A DNA stretch of 64,000 nt from Hyphomonadaceae bacterium (GCA_016791385.1 JAEUMR010000055.1:62001-126000), one strand, 5' to 3'. Shown: positions 43,732-53,864, numbered from the stretch's first letter. A program made the numbers and translations. Notes: generated from the sequence alone by a model not told the origin.

Positions 43732-43760
43732 GCGCCGGCCGCTGAGCCGGCGGCCGGCGC
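43732..43760. terminator. GC-rich 11-base-arm hairpin between racemase and scoA genes
   Basis: GCGCCGGCCGC (43732-43742) pairs perfectly with GCGGCCGGCGC (43750-43760) around a seven-base loop. It lies in the 218-base gap between the racemase stop and the scoA start on the minus strand. It lacks a T run on either strand, so it may be a repeat or a processing site rather than a classical terminator. No other feature is seen in this gap. Confidence 0.4.
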
Positions 43761-43881
43761 TTCTGCTTCGATCCTGAGGTGGATCGAGAACCTGGCCCCG
43801 GTACGAGCGAGGGACGAATAATCGCCCAGGACCGAGAGTGAATAGACACCCTCGCGCTTGAACCGGCGCTGAACGCATTGA

Positions 43882-44988
43882 TCAGCTTGGACGAAGGCTG
43901 ACGCCCCAATCCGCAAGCACCGCTTCGGTGTGGGCGCCCGTCGGCGCCGGCGGGCCCTGCACTTCGCCGGGCGTGCGCGAGAAGCGCGGCGCGGGCGCGG
44001 GCTGAACGACGCCGTCGAGTTCTACGAACGCCTTGCGTGCTGCGTTGTGCGCATGCGCCGGCGCCTCGGCCATCGACAGCACTGGCGCAAAGCACACGTC
44101 GGTGCCCTCCATCAGCGCGTTCCACTCCGCGCGCGTCTTGGTCTTGACCACCTCGGCGACCTTGGCGGTCATCGCGGGCCAGGCGCTGCGGTCCATTTGC
44201 GCGGCGAAAAGCGGGTCGCCGTTGAGGTCGAGTTTCTCCAGGAACAGCGCATAGAATTGCGGTTCAAGCGAGCCAAGCGCCACGAACTGGCCGTCCTTGG
44301 TTTCGTAGACGTCGTAGAACGGGGCGCCGCCATCGAGCAGGTTGGAATCGCGCTCATCGCTCCACAGCCCAGCGGAGCGAAAGCCGTACATCATCGCCAT
44401 CATCGACGCCGTGCAGTCGGTGATGGCGGTGTCGATCACTTGTCCTTTGCCCGAACGCGCCGCCTCAAGCAGAGCCGCGCAAATGCCCATCGCCAAATAG
44501 AGAGCGCCGCCGCCGAAATCGCCGACGAGGTTGAGCGGCGGGGCTGGCGTCTCGCCCTTGCGGCCCATCGCATAGAGCGCGCCCGTGATGGCGATGTAAT
44601 TGAGATCGTGGCCGGCCGCTTGGGAGAGCGGGCCATCCTGTCCCCACCCGGTCATGCGCCCGTAAACGAGGCGGGGATTGCGGGCGAGCGCCTGATCCGG
44701 GCCGAGCCCAAGCCGTTCCATGACCCCGGGCCGGAAGCCCTCCACCAGGACGTCCGCCTTCTCGATCAAGGCCAGCGCCACTGCGACATCGTTCTTGTCC
44801 TTGAGGTCGAGCGCCACCGAACGGCGGCCCCGGGCGGTGACATCGAATTTCGCCCCGCTGCGGCCGCCCTTGCGGTCAATTCGCACGACGTCGGCGCCCA
44901 TGTCGGACAAAAGCATGCAGCAGAAGGGGCCCGGACCAATCCCGGCGAACTCGACGACCTTCACCCCAGCCAGCGGTCCCTTGCCCAT
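43882..44988 (-). CDS. alpha-methylacyl-CoA racemase-type CoA-transferase (CaiB/BaiF family)
   Basis: This 368-residue family III CoA-transferase fold protein most resembles 2-methylacyl-CoA racemase, which inverts the 2-methyl centre of branched fatty acyl-CoAs for beta-oxidation. The racemase motif [15 protein letters not shown] contains the catalytic His, and [16 protein letters not shown] the Asp region. The N-terminus [20 protein letters not shown] is typical. I chose ATG 44988 because GGAG is seven bases upstream within the codons of a longer in-frame start at 45000. Confidence 0.88.
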   Translation of the reverse strand: MGKGPLAGVKVVEFAGIGPGPFCCMLLSDMGADVVRIDRKGGRSGAKFDVTARGRRSVALDLKDKNDVAVALALIEKADVLVEGFRPGVMERLGLGPDQALARNPRLVYGRMTGWGQDGPLSQAAGHDLNYIAITGALYAMGRKGETPAPPLNLVGDFGGGALYLAMGICAALLEAARSGKGQVIDTAITDCTASMMAMMYGFRSAGLWSDERDSNLLDGGAPFYDVYETKDGQFVALGSLEPQFYALFLEKLDLNGDPLFAAQMDRSAWPAMTAKVAEVVKTKTRAEWNALMEGTDVCFAPVLSMAEAPAHAHNAARKAFVELDGVVQPAPAPRFSRTPGEVQGPPAPTGAHTEAVLADWGVSLRPS

Positions 44989-45088
44989 GCAACGCTCCAT
45001 TTACCTTGTTGTTTGCAAACAGTGTTCCTAGCGGCGATACGTTAGCGCGCTAGTCACCATCCCGTCGCCGGCGCCGGAGCGTCCATCT

Positions 45089-46369
45089 TTGCGCATTGTT
45101 GTGCGAGCCAACGACGCCAGAGCCGCCAGGCAAGGGCAGACGCTGCTTGCCGCTGCGGGAGTCAATGCCGCGGCCGTGCTCAGCAGCGCTCCCGCGCCGC
45201 AGGGCGAAGACATTTCCATTTATCCCGCGCTCGACGGCGTCGCTCCCGCTCAGTCGGCCAATGACGCTTCGCTTGTTCGCTTGATCGGTTGCCGCGCGGC
45301 GGCGCCGCCGATGATCGGCCTGCAACAGACAGCGGCATTCTCCGGCGCGGTCATGCTCGACGGCTCGCCCAAGCTGCTAGCGGCGCAACTTGAAGCATGG
45401 ACGCGCCTTGCCACCGCAAATGACGAGCGCGCGCGCCGGGCCGCGACGGCGGCGTCTTTCGAGGTCGCCCCGCCCGCGCCCGCCGATTCCCGCAAACTGA
45501 AGGCGCTCTACATTGGCGCGCCCAGTTCGATGTTCCTGGCGCTTGAGCGCGTGCTGGCGGATGTGGGCGGTATCGTCGCTGCGGCCTTCTCTTCCTACGC
45601 AGGGTTTGACCACCTGCATGACGAGCCGTTCGACGCCGTGGTGCTGAATGGCGCGCAGGACGCTCAGACGGCGATCTCTCTCTGCGCTGCACTGCGCCGC
45701 AATGCGACGCTCTACCATTTGCCGACGATGGTGATCATCGCGCCTGGCGACAGCGCAACCGCGGCCGCTTCGATCGAGCGCGGCGCCTCGGCGGTCGCTG
45801 AAGCGAATACGCCCTGCGGGCCGTCGCTGGGGTGGTTGTTCGAGGCGGTTCGCCGCGAACGCCGCCGCCGCGCCGCCGAGCACGAGATGCTCGCCTATCG
45901 CGACCTGCTAGGCGACGCGCGCACGGGTCTGTGGCGGCGCGACACGTTCGAGGCGCACCTGAGCCGCCTCGCCAGCGATCATCACAGCACTGGCCGCTCG
46001 ATGAGCCTTGCGGTGCTGCGCGTAATGCCGGCCCATGGCGCGCGCGCGCCAGAGGAGAGCGTGTGGCGCAAAGGCTTCGCCGAGATCGCAAGCCTCGCCA
46101 GCCGCCTGATGCGGGACGCCGATTCAGGCGCCGCGTTCGGCGCGGACCTGATCGCTATTGCGCTCCCCGCGTCGGACTTGCGCAGCGCCAAACGCACCGC
46201 AGAGCGGATTGCTTCGGTTGCCGAGTGCACCGCGTTCGCCTCAGGCGATGGCGGCGCCGGGCCGCTCGTGTTCGAACAAAGCGCCGTGGAGTTGCAGCCC
46301 GGCGAAAGCGGCGTCGGCATGCTCGCGCGGGCGCTGCGGGCGCTCGAAGTGGAAGCTATCCCGGCTTAA
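45089..46369 (+). CDS. PopA-like regulator: two degenerate receivers and a degenerate GGDEF domain
   Basis: This 426-residue protein has a poorly conserved receiver-like domain (about 1-115), a second one (about 137-240, LKALYIGAPSSMFLALERVL) where the phosphoacceptor position is Asn187 (VVLNGA), and a GGDEF-type domain (about 265-420). The catalytic GGDEF is GADLI (351-355), so cyclase activity is unlikely, but exactly five residues upstream is RDAD (342-345), matching the RxxD allosteric c-di-GMP site. This architecture is that of Caulobacter PopA, a c-di-GMP effector that recruits CtrA for degradation. It is convergent with mfd by four bases. Confidence 0.75.
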   Translation: MRIVVRANDARAARQGQTLLAAAGVNAAAVLSSAPAPQGEDISIYPALDGVAPAQSANDASLVRLIGCRAAAPPMIGLQQTAAFSGAVMLDGSPKLLAAQLEAWTRLATANDERARRAATAASFEVAPPAPADSRKLKALYIGAPSSMFLALERVLADVGGIVAAAFSSYAGFDHLHDEPFDAVVLNGAQDAQTAISLCAALRRNATLYHLPTMVIIAPGDSATAAASIERGASAVAEANTPCGPSLGWLFEAVRRERRRRAAEHEMLAYRDLLGDARTGLWRRDTFEAHLSRLASDHHSTGRSMSLAVLRVMPAHGARAPEESVWRKGFAEIASLASRLMRDADSGAAFGADLIAIALPASDLRSAKRTAERIASVAECTAFASGDGGAGPLVFEQSAVELQPGESGVGMLARALRALEVEAIPA

Positions 46370-49300
46370 GCGGCCTTTTTCGTCGCAATGCGGCTCAGCG
46401 CTTCCAGCACGCCGCGCAGCGCCTTCAACCGCTGCGCCGGCTCGGGCCACCCGCCCTGCACCACCAGCTTGCCGTCTGGCCGCATCTTGAAATCGTCCGG
46501 ATGCTCCTGGACGAAGCGCACCAGCGCCATCGGATCGGGGAAGCCGGTGTCACGGAAAGAGAAGACTGCGCCTTTCGGGCCAGCGTCCAACTTGGATATC
46601 TGGCAGCGGCGGCAGAGCGCCTTCAGCGCCGCAACCGCGATCAGTTGGTCGGCTTCCGGCGGCAGCGGCCCGAAGCGGTCGATCAACTCGGCGGCGAACG
46701 CCTCGCGCTCCTGATCGCTGTCGATATCGCCGAGCCGGCGATAGAGCGACAAGCGCACCGTGAGATCGGAGACGTAGTCCTCCGGGATCAGCACCGAGGC
46801 TCCGACATTGATCTGCGGCGACCAGGACTTCTCGCTGACGGTGTCTTCCCTGCCCTCGCGCAGAGCCGCGACCGCTTCTTCGAGCATCGATTGGTAAAGT
46901 TCGACGCCGACCTCGCGGATGTGGCCGGATTGCTCTTCGCCGAGCAGATTGCCGCCGCCGCGCATATCGAGATCGTGACTCGCCAAGGTGAACCCGGCGC
47001 CCAAGCTGTCGAGGGAGGAGAGAATCTTCAGCCGCTTTTCCGCAGCGACCGTCATCGCCTGCTCGGCCGCGGTCGTCAGATACGCGTAGGCGCGCACTTT
47101 CGAGCGCCCCACGCGGCCGCGCAGCTGGTACAGCTGAGCCAAGCCAAACATATCAGCGCGGAACACGATCAGCGTGTTCGCGCGCGGAATGTCGAGCCCG
47201 GATTCCACGATCGTGGTCGACAGCAGCACATCGAACGCGCCGTCGTAGAAACTGGTCATGATCTCATCGAGCGCGCCAGCGGCCATCTGGCCGTGGGCAA
47301 CCGCAAACGTCACCTCCGGCACGTTGCGGCGCAGGAACTCGGACGCCTCCTCGAGATCAGAGATGCGCGGGGTGACGAAGAAACTCTGGCCGCCGCGATA
47401 TTTCTCGCGCAGCAGCGCCTCGCGGACCGTCACTGCATCGAAAGCGGTGACGTAGGTGCGCACGGCCATGCGGTCGATCGGCGGGGTGGTGATGAGGCTC
47501 ATCTCGCGGACGCCTGCGAGCGCGAGTTGCAGGGTGCGCGGGATCGGCGTGGCTGACAGCGTCAGCGCGTGGACCTCGGAACGAAGGTCTTTCAAGCGCT
47601 CCTTGTGCTTCACGCCAAAGTGCTGCTCTTCGTCGATGATCATCAGGCCAAGGTCAGCGAACTTCACGGTCTTCGACAACAGCGCGTGCGTGCCGACGAC
47701 GATCTCGACCACGCCTTCCTCCAGGCCGGCCTTGGTCTCGTTTGCTTCCTTGGTGGTCACCAGCCGCGATAGCTGACGCACGCGCACCGGCAAGCCGCGG
47801 AAGCGCTCTTCGAAGGTGCGGAAATGCTGACGGCAGAGCAGCGTCGTGGGCGCAACGACCGCGACCTGCTTGCCGCTCATCGCCACCAGGAAGGCCGCCC
47901 GCAACGCCACTTCGGTTTTGCCAAAACCGACATCGCCGCAGATGAGGCGATCCATCGGCTTACCGGAGGCGAGATCGCCCATGACATCATCGATGGCCGC
48001 GAGTTGATCTTCGGTTTCCTCATACGGGAAGCGCGCGCAGAACTCGTCCCACAGCCCTTCCGGCGGCGAGACGGGCTCGGCCTCGCGGGTGGCGCGGAGC
48101 GCGGCGATGCGCAGCAGCTCTTCGGCCATGTCGCGCAAACGCTGCTTGGCGCGCGCTTTGCGGCTCTGCCAGGCGACGCCGCCCAGCTTGTCCAGCTGCG
48201 CGTCTGAATCTTCGGCGCCATAGCGGCTGACGAGTTCGATGTTCTCGACCGGCAGATAGAGCTTGTCGCCGCCGGCGTAACGCAGATCCAAGCAATCGTG
48301 CGGCGCGCCGGCGACATCGAGCGTCTTCAACCCTTCATAACGCCCAACGCCGTGATCCTGGTGGACGATCAGATCGCCCTGGCTGAGCGCTGCGGCCTCA
48401 GCCATCACCGCCGTCGCTTTGCGCCGCTTGCGCGGGCGGGCGAGGCGGTCGCCAAGGATGTCCTGCTCGGCGATCAGCGCAAACGCCTCGGCCTCGAAGC
48501 CGCGCTCAAGCGGCAGCACGCACAGCCCGTGCGCGCCCTTTGGCAACTGCGTCGCCTCGTGCCACGATTTGATGCGCACGACCGCTTCCACGCCGTGATC
48601 GGTGAGGACGCCCGCCAGACGTTCGGCGGAGCCTTCCGACCAGGCAGCGATGAGCACGCGCTTCTTCGACTTGGTCAGCGCGGCGATGTGCTGCGAGGCT
48701 GCGTCGAAGACGTTGGCGTCCGCGGTTTGACGCTCCGGCGCGAAATCGCGCCCGGCGCGCGCGCCAAGATCAACCTGCTTCTTTGCGTCGCTGTCGAAAT
48801 GGCTGAACCGGCGCACAGGCCGCGATCCAATCGCGTTCTTCAGGGCCTCCGGCTCAAGGTAGAGCAGTTCGGGCTCAGGCGCACGGAAGGGCGCCGCGCC
48901 GCGCGCGAGAGGCGCGCCTCTGCGAGAATCGTAGTGGTCACGCGCGGTTTCCACGCGGTCCTTGATGGCGTCCTCCGCCAGCGCATCGAACGCGATCAAC
49001 GCATTCTCGCCGGCATAGTCGAACACCGTGTCGAGCCGCTCGTAGAAGAATGGCAGCCATTGCTCCATGCCCTGGCGGCGAATGCGAGCGCTGACGCTGT
49101 CATAGAGCGGATCGCTGACGGCGCCGAACGCCTGCGTGAACCGGCGGCGGAATTGCAGCACGGTCATGTCGTCGAGCAGCGCCTCGCTGACTGGCGTCAG
49201 CAGCGCCTGCTTGAGCTTGCCCTTGGATATCTGCGTCTCCGGATCGAAGGCGCGGATGCTCTCAAGGACATCGCCGAAGAAATCGAAGCGGAGCGGTTCG

Positions 49301-49857
49301 GCAGCGCCGGGAGGAAAGATGTCGATCAGGCCGCCGCGCACGGCGAACTCACCCGGCGCACGCACCGTTGAGGCGCGCATGTAGCCGTTGACGACCAGAT
49401 AGCCCTCGAGCTCCTGCATCGAGGTCTCGGCGCCGGCTTCTGCAGCGAAGGCCCCGGCGCCCATGCGCGCGCGCGGCGGAACCCGTTGCGAAACTGACGA
49501 CGCGGTGGCGATCAGCAGCAGCGGAGGATCTTTCTCGCCGCGCCGCGCCAGCGCCGAGAGCGCCGCGCAGCGTTGCGCTGCGATCGCCGCTGCGGGAGAG
49601 ATGCGGTCATACGGCAGCGTATCCCACGCCGGCAGGCGCAGCGTGGCCAAGCCCGGAGCGAAAAAGTGCGCCGCCGCCTCGAATTGCGCGGCGCGCGTCT
49701 CGTCGCGGGCCACGAACATGGTCACGCCGCCGCGCTGGCGGGCGGCTTCGGCGAGCGCTGCGGCGTCAACGCCCTCGGGCGCGCCGGTGACGACCAGCGT
49801 GTCTTTCGATTTCGCCAGTGTCTCGGTCAGGCGCGGTTGCAGTGCGGGCGTGCTCAT
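46366..49857 (-). CDS. mfd: transcription-repair coupling factor Mfd
   Basis: This 1163-residue ATPase removes RNA polymerase stalled at DNA lesions and recruits UvrA. It contains the UvrB-homology N-terminal region, a RNA polymerase-interacting CarD-like domain (QGDLIVHQDHGVGRYEGL), and a RecG-like translocase with Walker A CGDVGFGKTEVALRA, DEEQHFGVKHKERL (DExH) and the motif VI region YQLRGRVGRSK, ending with the UvrA-binding domain. The length is typical. The start overlaps the sdhE stop (ATGA). Confidence 0.97.
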   Translation of the reverse strand: MSTPALQPRLTETLAKSKDTLVVTGAPEGVDAAALAEAARQRGGVTMFVARDETRAAQFEAAAHFFAPGLATLRLPAWDTLPYDRISPAAAIAAQRCAALSALARRGEKDPPLLLIATASSVSQRVPPRARMGAGAFAAEAGAETSMQELEGYLVVNGYMRASTVRAPGEFAVRGGLIDIFPPGAAEPLRFDFFGDVLESIRAFDPETQISKGKLKQALLTPVSEALLDDMTVLQFRRRFTQAFGAVSDPLYDSVSARIRRQGMEQWLPFFYERLDTVFDYAGENALIAFDALAEDAIKDRVETARDHYDSRRGAPLARGAAPFRAPEPELLYLEPEALKNAIGSRPVRRFSHFDSDAKKQVDLGARAGRDFAPERQTADANVFDAASQHIAALTKSKKRVLIAAWSEGSAERLAGVLTDHGVEAVVRIKSWHEATQLPKGAHGLCVLPLERGFEAEAFALIAEQDILGDRLARPRKRRKATAVMAEAAALSQGDLIVHQDHGVGRYEGLKTLDVAGAPHDCLDLRYAGGDKLYLPVENIELVSRYGAEDSDAQLDKLGGVAWQSRKARAKQRLRDMAEELLRIAALRATREAEPVSPPEGLWDEFCARFPYEETEDQLAAIDDVMGDLASGKPMDRLICGDVGFGKTEVALRAAFLVAMSGKQVAVVAPTTLLCRQHFRTFEERFRGLPVRVRQLSRLVTTKEANETKAGLEEGVVEIVVGTHALLSKTVKFADLGLMIIDEEQHFGVKHKERLKDLRSEVHALTLSATPIPRTLQLALAGVREMSLITTPPIDRMAVRTYVTAFDAVTVREALLREKYRGGQSFFVTPRISDLEEASEFLRRNVPEVTFAVAHGQMAAGALDEIMTSFYDGAFDVLLSTTIVESGLDIPRANTLIVFRADMFGLAQLYQLRGRVGRSKVRAYAYLTTAAEQAMTVAAEKRLKILSSLDSLGAGFTLASHDLDMRGGGNLLGEEQSGHIREVGVELYQSMLEEAVAALREGREDTVSEKSWSPQINVGASVLIPEDYVSDLTVRLSLYRRLGDIDSDQEREAFAAELIDRFGPLPPEADQLIAVAALKALCRRCQISKLDAGPKGAVFSFRDTGFPDPMALVRFVQEHPDDFKMRPDGKLVVQGGWPEPAQRLKALRGVLEALSRIATKKAA

Positions 49858-50120
49858 TCGGTCGGTCGGTTCAAACCAAGTTGGAACGCGCGAATGCGCG
49901 CAAGAGTAGTGGTCTCATATTCGGCGGGCGCCGCTGTCTGACCGGTGATCCAGGCATACACATCCTGGTCGGGGGCGTTGAGCAGCGCCTCGAACTCGTC
50001 AAGGCTCGCCGCATCCATCCCTACCAGCGCTGCGTCGGCAAAGTTGCCTAGAATCAGATCAATCTCGCGGAAACCGCGACGCCAGGCGCGGAACTTGAGC
50101 TTTTTGCGGCGGTCGTCCAT
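49854..50120 (-). CDS. sdhE: succinate dehydrogenase assembly factor SdhE
   Basis: This 88-residue protein helps attach FAD to the SdhA subunit of succinate dehydrogenase. The RGxxE signature is here as AWRRGFREIDLILGNFAD, and the C-terminal DQDVYAWITGQ fits. I chose ATG 50120 (DDRRKKLKFRAWRRG), which gives the normal length; the longer in-frame extension overlaps the divergent promoter region of recG. It is translationally coupled to mfd (ATGA). The sdhE-mfd/recG arrangement is usual in this class. Confidence 0.93.
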   Translation of the reverse strand: MDDRRKKLKFRAWRRGFREIDLILGNFADAALVGMDAASLDEFEALLNAPDQDVYAWITGQTAAPAEYETTTLARIRAFQLGLNRPTE

Positions 50121-50203
50121 GGGCCCCAAGCGGCAGGCAAAATCCAAAGGGGCCGCGCTATAACCCATAAGGGCGGGCGAGTCAGCGCCGCCCAGAGTGC
50201 TGT

Positions 50204-52312
50204 ATGAGTGACGTTTCGCCCCCCTCCCCAACCGGCCCGGCGGCCTTGTTCCTCGGGCCGGCCCGTGCGCCCAAGGGCGCGCGGCGCGAGACCATGGATC
50301 TCGTCGCCAAAGTGGCGGGCGGACGGCTGGTGCGCGACGTGCTGTTCCTGCCGCCGAACTCAGCCATCGACCGACGCCTGCGCGTGCCGATCGGCGAGAC
50401 CCGAGACGGCGAGATCGTGACCATCGAGGCAGAGGTGGACGGACACCAACCCGCCTACAAGAACCTGCCCCACCGCATCCGCCTGCGCGATGAGACGGGC
50501 TTTCTGTCCGTGGCCTATTTCCGCGGCAATGAAGAGATGCTGAAGCGCATGTGGCCCGTCGGCCAGAAGCGCCTCGTGAGCGGTACGGTGACGTTCTACG
50601 ACGGCATGCGGCAGATGCTGCATCCTGACTATGTCGTCGATCCCGCGCGCGGGGAAGCGCCGCCCGCTGTTGAGCCGGTCTATCCGCTCACGCAGGGCCT
50701 GTCCGGTCGCACGCTGGCCAAGATCATTCTCGCCGGGCTCGACACCATCCCCGATGTTCCCGAGTGGCTTGAAGCGACGACGGTGAAGGCACACGACTGG
50801 CCAGACTTCCGCACCGCGCTGGAGCACATCCACAGGCCAGCAGCGCCGGAAGATGTCGACGTCGAAGGGCCGTTCCGGACCCGGCTTGCCTATGACGAGC
50901 TGTTCGCGCGCCAGTGCGCTCTGCGCTTGCGGCGCGCTGTGCGTAAAACCGAACCCGGCCGCGCCATAACCGGCGACGGCCGCTTGTCGGAGCGCATTAT
51001 CGCGGCGCTTCCGTTCGCACCGACAGGCGCGCAGCACCGCGCCGTGGAGGAAATCTACAAGGACATGGCCGAGGCCTCGCCCATGCTGCGCCTGCTGCAG
51101 GGCGATGTCGGCTCTGGCAAGACGCTGGTCGCGGCGCTGGCCATGGCGCGTGCGGCAGAGGCTGGCCTGCAAAGCGCGATGATGGCGCCGACCGATCTGC
51201 TCGCGCGTCAGCACGGCGCGACGCTGGCGCCGCTGCTCAATGCCGCCGGGATCAAAATGACCGTTCTCACCGGCCGTGACAAAGGCAAGGAACGCAAGGC
51301 GATTCTGGAGCAGATGGCTTCGGGAGAAATCGGCGTCGTCGTCGGCACGCATGCGCTGTTTCAGGAGGGGGTCGCGTTCCACGACCTGGGTCTCATCGTC
51401 ATCGACGAACAGCATCGTTTCGGCGTCTCAGACCGCGCCCGCATGGTGGCGAAGGGATTTGCGCCGCACGTGTTGGTGATGAGCGCAACGCCCATCCCGC
51501 GCACGCTGGCGCTCTCGATCCATGGCGACATGGACCTCTCCATCCTCGACGAAAAGCCGCCGGGCCGGCAGCCGATCCAAACCGTGGCGATGCCGACAAC
51601 ACGCATCGAGGAAGTGATCGAAGCGATTGGCGAGGCGGCCAAGCGTGGCGAACGCGCCTATTGGGTCTGCCCGCTGATCGAGGAAAGCGAGGAGATCGAC
51701 CTGCCCGCCGTGCTCGACCGCCATCGCGATCTGCAGGCTCGGCTCGGCAAGGGCGTCGAGATCATGCACGGCAAGATGCCGCCCGCGGCGCGCGAAGCGG
51801 CGATGGAGCGCTTCCGTACCGGCGAGTCGTTCCTGATGGTGGCGACAACGGTGATCGAAGTTGGCGTCAACGTGCCGGAGGCCACGATCATGGTGATCGA
51901 GCACGCCGAGCGCTTTGGCCTTGCCCAGCTGCACCAATTACGCGGGCGCGTTGGCCGCGGCGACAGGCGCGGCTCGTGCGTGCTGTTGTGGAAACCGCCG
52001 CTGGGCGAAGGGGGCAAGACGCGGCTCGACGCGCTGCGGCGCAATGACGACGGCTTCGTCATCGCCGAGATCGACTACCAGATGCGCGGCGCCGGCGACA
52101 TGCTGGGCACCCAGCAATCCGGCTTGCCGCCGTTCCGGCTCGTCAACCCAGAGGCGCATGCGAAGCTGCTTGGCGCTGCCGACAAAGAAGCGCGGCTCGC
52201 GATCGAACGCGATCCGCAGCTCGAAAGCGAGCGCGGCAAGAGTATCGCTCTGGCGCTTTCGCTGTTCGGTTACGGCGATGCTGAATTCGTGCGCGCCGGA
52301 CAGGCGGGGTAA
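50204..52312 (+). CDS. recG: ATP-dependent DNA helicase RecG
   Basis: This 702-residue helicase reverses stalled forks and processes recombination intermediates. The N-terminal wedge domain is followed by an OB region (RIRLRDETGFLSVAYFRG) and then helicase motifs: Walker A LLQGDVGSGKTLVAAL, DExH in VIDEQHRFGVSDR, SATPIPRTLALS, and LRGRVGRGDRRG, ending with the TRG motif region. The length is typical. It is divergent from sdhE over an 83-base region. Confidence 0.97.
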   Translation: MSDVSPPSPTGPAALFLGPARAPKGARRETMDLVAKVAGGRLVRDVLFLPPNSAIDRRLRVPIGETRDGEIVTIEAEVDGHQPAYKNLPHRIRLRDETGFLSVAYFRGNEEMLKRMWPVGQKRLVSGTVTFYDGMRQMLHPDYVVDPARGEAPPAVEPVYPLTQGLSGRTLAKIILAGLDTIPDVPEWLEATTVKAHDWPDFRTALEHIHRPAAPEDVDVEGPFRTRLAYDELFARQCALRLRRAVRKTEPGRAITGDGRLSERIIAALPFAPTGAQHRAVEEIYKDMAEASPMLRLLQGDVGSGKTLVAALAMARAAEAGLQSAMMAPTDLLARQHGATLAPLLNAAGIKMTVLTGRDKGKERKAILEQMASGEIGVVVGTHALFQEGVAFHDLGLIVIDEQHRFGVSDRARMVAKGFAPHVLVMSATPIPRTLALSIHGDMDLSILDEKPPGRQPIQTVAMPTTRIEEVIEAIGEAAKRGERAYWVCPLIEESEEIDLPAVLDRHRDLQARLGKGVEIMHGKMPPAAREAAMERFRTGESFLMVATTVIEVGVNVPEATIMVIEHAERFGLAQLHQLRGRVGRGDRRGSCVLLWKPPLGEGGKTRLDALRRNDDGFVIAEIDYQMRGAGDMLGTQQSGLPPFRLVNPEAHAKLLGAADKEARLAIERDPQLESERGKSIALALSLFGYGDAEFVRAGQAG

Positions 52313-52363
52313 TCCACCAGTCCTTCGCGCACGTACGCGCACTGCTAAGCCTTGAAAGTCCCA

Positions 52364-53809
52364 ATGAGTGATGCGCCGGTCATCGTGTGGTTGCGGCAGG
52401 ACTTGCGCCTGGCCGACAATCCCGCGCTGCACGCCGCGGCGCAGACGGGGCGCCCGCTCGTGCTCGCCTACATCCTCGATGATGTGACCCCGGGCCGTTG
52501 GCGCCTCGGCGGCGCGTCACGCTGGTGGCTGCATCGGAGCCTGGAAGCACTGGCTTCTGCAATAGCAAAGCGTGGCGGCGTGCTGGTGCTGCGGCGAGGT
52601 GATGCACACAGCGAGCTTCGCACCCTAATCGGCGAATGTGGCGCAAGCGCCGTGTTCTGGAATCGCTGCTACGAGCCCTACATCATTGAGCGCGACAAGC
52701 GCCTGGTAGAAGATCTCGAACGGAGCGGCGTGGAAACACGGCGGTTCAACGGCGCGTTGCTCAACGAGCCGTGGGAGGCGAAGACCAAGCTGGGCGAGCC
52801 GTTCAAAGTGTTCACGCCCTATTGGCGCGCCGCGCAGCAGAGGCCTGCGCGCACACCTCTCCCCGCGCCGAAGCGCCTAAAGGGCTGCGACACACCGCTC
52901 CGCTCCGACCCTCTTGGTGAATGGAACTTGCTGCCGCGCAGGCCTAATTGGGCGGCGCCGTTCGAAACTGAATGGAAGCCCGGCGAAGCTGGCGCGCTTG
53001 AAGCGCTTCAGCGTTTTGTCAGCGAGCGCCTGCAAGGCTACGCCGAAGGCCGCGATCGAATGGGCCTCGCCGCGACGTCGCGGCTTTCTCCGCACCTGCA
53101 TTGGGGCGAAATCTCGCCGGTGCAGGTGCGCGCCGCCATCGAAAGCGCGGCGCACGCAAAGCCGGCGCTGCAACGTTGCGCCGACAAGTTCCTGAGCGAG
53201 ATCGGGTGGCGCGAGTTCTCGTACAATCTTCTCTACCATTGCCCGACGCTGCCCGAGCGGAATTGGCGCAGCCAATTCGATGCGATGCCGTGGGCCGATG
53301 ACGAGCCGGCGCTGGAAGCGTGGCAGCGCGGCCGCACCGGATATCCGCTCGTTGACGCAGCCATGCGCGAACTTTGGAACACCGGCACCATGCACAATCG
53401 CGCACGCATGGTCGTCGCCTCATTCCTGGTCAAACATCTGATGATCGATTGGCGGCGCGGCGAAGATTGGTTCTGGGATACGCTCGTCGATGCGGACCTC
53501 GCCAATAACGCCGCCTCCTGGCAATGGGTTGCTGGCTCGGGGGCGGACGCCTCGCCCTACTTCCGGATATTCAATCCCGTCGCGCAGGGCGAACGGTACG
53601 ACCCCGATGGCGTCTATGTCCGCCGCTGGGTTCCCGAACTCGCGCGCTTGCCGAACAGCGTCATCCACCAGCCCTGGCAAGCCGAGCGGCAGATTTTGAC
53701 CGCAGCGGGCGTCGAACTGGGGCGGACCTACCCTTTGCCGATCGTGGAACACGCAGCCGCGCGTGCGCGGGCGCTGGCCGCTTACGCAAGAATTTCATCC
53801 GCCGCCTGA
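52364..53809 (+). CDS. phrB: deoxyribodipyrimidine photolyase (class I CPD photolyase)
   Basis: This 481-residue flavoprotein repairs cyclobutane pyrimidine dimers with blue light. It has the N-terminal antenna domain (VWLRQDLRLADNPAL) and the FAD domain with TSRLSPHLHWGEISP, GRTGYPLVDAAMREL and the signature NRARMVVASFLVKHLMIDW, ending DADLANNAASWQWVAGSG and ASPYFRIFNPVAQGERYDP. A cryptochrome role cannot be excluded from sequence alone. The ATG at 52364 is preferred to a TTG four codons upstream. Confidence 0.94.
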   Translation: MSDAPVIVWLRQDLRLADNPALHAAAQTGRPLVLAYILDDVTPGRWRLGGASRWWLHRSLEALASAIAKRGGVLVLRRGDAHSELRTLIGECGASAVFWNRCYEPYIIERDKRLVEDLERSGVETRRFNGALLNEPWEAKTKLGEPFKVFTPYWRAAQQRPARTPLPAPKRLKGCDTPLRSDPLGEWNLLPRRPNWAAPFETEWKPGEAGALEALQRFVSERLQGYAEGRDRMGLAATSRLSPHLHWGEISPVQVRAAIESAAHAKPALQRCADKFLSEIGWREFSYNLLYHCPTLPERNWRSQFDAMPWADDEPALEAWQRGRTGYPLVDAAMRELWNTGTMHNRARMVVASFLVKHLMIDWRRGEDWFWDTLVDADLANNAASWQWVAGSGADASPYFRIFNPVAQGERYDPDGVYVRRWVPELARLPNSVIHQPWQAERQILTAAGVELGRTYPLPIVEHAAARARALAAYARISSAA

Positions 53810-53864
53810 CCTCCCACGTACGAAGCGCATTGAATGCTTCAGCCGGAGGGCTAGACTTATCTCC

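Noticed and set aside
43524-43916. 130-codon minus-strand frame covering the gap between the racemase and scoA genes
   Set aside because: It overlaps both neighbours, contains the GC-rich hairpin and shows no recognisable domain or ribosome-binding site.
48298-49371. 357-codon open frame opposite mfd
   Set aside because: Antisense shadow of a certain gene; no domain or start signal.
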